Below are positions 4,605-5,174 of a stretch of 5,174 nt of DNA, piece after piece; position 1 is the stretch's first letter, and each line of letters opens with the position of its first letter. Source of the stretch: Bdellovibrionota bacterium. GTDB lineage: Bacteria; Bdellovibrionota; Bacteriovoracia; Bacteriovoracales; Bacteriovoracaceae. The notes under the pieces are model-generated. The model ran no database searches. It was not told the DNA's origin and saw only the letters and a program-made list of their open reading frames with translations. A program made the position numbers and the translations under genes. Location: NCBI GenBank assembly GCA_030836365.1, contig JAURQB010000088.1, forward strand, positions 1-5,174, given 5' to 3'.

Positions 4605-5174
4605 CTAAGGACTTGGATTAGGAAAGCTAGCATGAATGATTTCTATTTCTTTTAGGATTTCATTCGTCATGTTTATTTCAAGGGATAAAATATTTTCTTC
4701 AAGTTGGGTAATATTAGTTGCGCCAATAATGTTACTGACCATAAAAGGTCTCGTCGTTACAAATTGCAAGGCAAGCTTCGTTAAAGAAACTCCAAGTTTA
4801 TTGGCGAGCTCAAGATATTTCTTAGTGGACTCAACCGCGTACGGGTTTGAATATCTCTGATAGTCGGGAAATAAATTCAATCGATCTCTAGGCGTTGATG
4901 TGTTGTTTAAGTATTTTCCTGTTAGCACTCCAAAGCCCAACGGGGAGTAGGCCAATAATTGAATTCCCTCACGGTGACAAACCTCGGCCATGCCAATTTC
5001 AAAAGTTCGATTAAGAAGACTATATGGATTTTGAATAGTCGAAATACCACTAAAGCCATTTTCCTTGGAGAGCTCTTGGTATTTCATCATTCCCCAAGGT
5101 GTTTCATTAGAGACACCATAAGAGCGAATCAGACCTTCCTTTTTTATTTCTTCAAAAGCCTCTAGGGTTTCAAG
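4605..5174 (-). CDS. tas: Tas-type NADP(H)-dependent aldo/keto reductase (5' end beyond window)
   Basis: The frame is open from the window edge to the TAG at 4605-4607 and gives the last 189 residues of a protein that is about 346 long in E. coli (Tas). The Met at 5090 is internal: the 28 codons upstream of it (including GLIRSYGVSNETPWG) also match the family. Aldo/keto reductases are cytoplasmic TIM-barrel enzymes that reduce carbonyl compounds with NADPH. Visible motifs, counted from the edge, are YGVSNE (19-24), IQNPYSLLNR (47-56), LLAYSPLGFGVLTGKYL (73-89) and the cofactor-phosphate region IIGATNITQLEENI (149-162). The agreement with E. coli Tas is close. The catalytic Asp-Tyr-Lys-His residues fall in the missing part, so activity cannot be judged here. 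The natural substrate of Tas is not firmly known. No clear terminator follows the stop. Confidence 0.93.
   Translation of the reverse strand, partial: LETLEAFEEIKKEGLIRSYGVSNETPWGMMKYQELSKENGFSGISTIQNPYSLLNRTFEIGMAEVCHREGIQLLAYSPLGFGVLTGKYLNNTSTPRDRLNLFPDYQRYSNPYAVESTKKYLELANKLGVSLTKLALQFVTTRPFMVSNIIGATNITQLEENILSLEINMTNEILKEIEIIHASFPNPSP

Noticed and set aside
5088..5090. ATG at 5090 as the start of a short complete reductase gene
   Set aside because: The frame stays open to the window edge and the upstream codons also match Tas, so this Met is internal and the gene is cut by the window.
4636..5165. Plus-strand ORFs at 4636-4860 and 4959-5165
   Set aside because: Both are antisense to the Tas-like reductase, whose sequence matches its family across the whole interval.

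Overview
The window is an AT-rich stretch of bacterial chromosome with compact genes on both strands. It carries two recognisable housekeeping genes, both cut by the window edges: asparagine synthetase B (asnB) on the left and a Tas-type aldo/keto reductase on the right. Between them are a TrmB-family methyltransferase-like gene and four genes I cannot name. Three of those four encode small exported proteins: two with signal peptidase I-type signals and one lipoprotein. Signal peptides, a lipobox and E. coli-like AsnB and Tas sequences indicate a Gram-negative bacterium. The low GC content and the density of orphan exported proteins would suit a Bdellovibrionota (Bacteriovorax-like) genome, but that placement is an inference.

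Layout from left to right. Positions 1-980 (minus) hold the N-terminal 326 residues of AsnB, with a complete glutaminase domain and the synthetase P-loop. Positions 981-1306 are an AT-rich divergent promoter region. Positions 1307-1879 and 1911-2516 (plus) hold an exported acidic protein and a TrmB-like methyltransferase. They are 31 nt apart and probably form an operon. Positions 2529-2960 (minus) encode a small four-cysteine lipoprotein that starts at TTG. It faces the methyltransferase gene tail to tail and diverges from 3064-3480 (plus), a small exported protein with two cysteines. The hairpin terminator of the 3064-3480 gene runs into the 3' end of the opposing gene 3509-4162 (minus). That gene encodes a 217-residue soluble protein with a compact Cys/His motif.

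Positions 4163-4604 look empty at first, but they contain a complete-looking small transcription unit on the minus strand: a promoter (4460-4487), a strong ribosome binding site (4434-4438), a 24-codon ORF ending in a Gly-Gly-Pro-Pro-Gly tail (4352-4426), and a strong GC-rich terminator (4247-4275). This is the most interesting part of the window. It could be a free-standing small peptide gene. It could also be a leader peptide and attenuator for the Cys/His protein gene just downstream. Positions 4605-5174 (minus) are the C-terminal 189 residues of the Tas-like reductase.

The genes do not form an obvious pathway. Except for the plus-strand pair at 1307-2516, each appears to be its own transcription unit. 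I see no RNA genes, insertion sequences, CRISPR arrays or long repeats.
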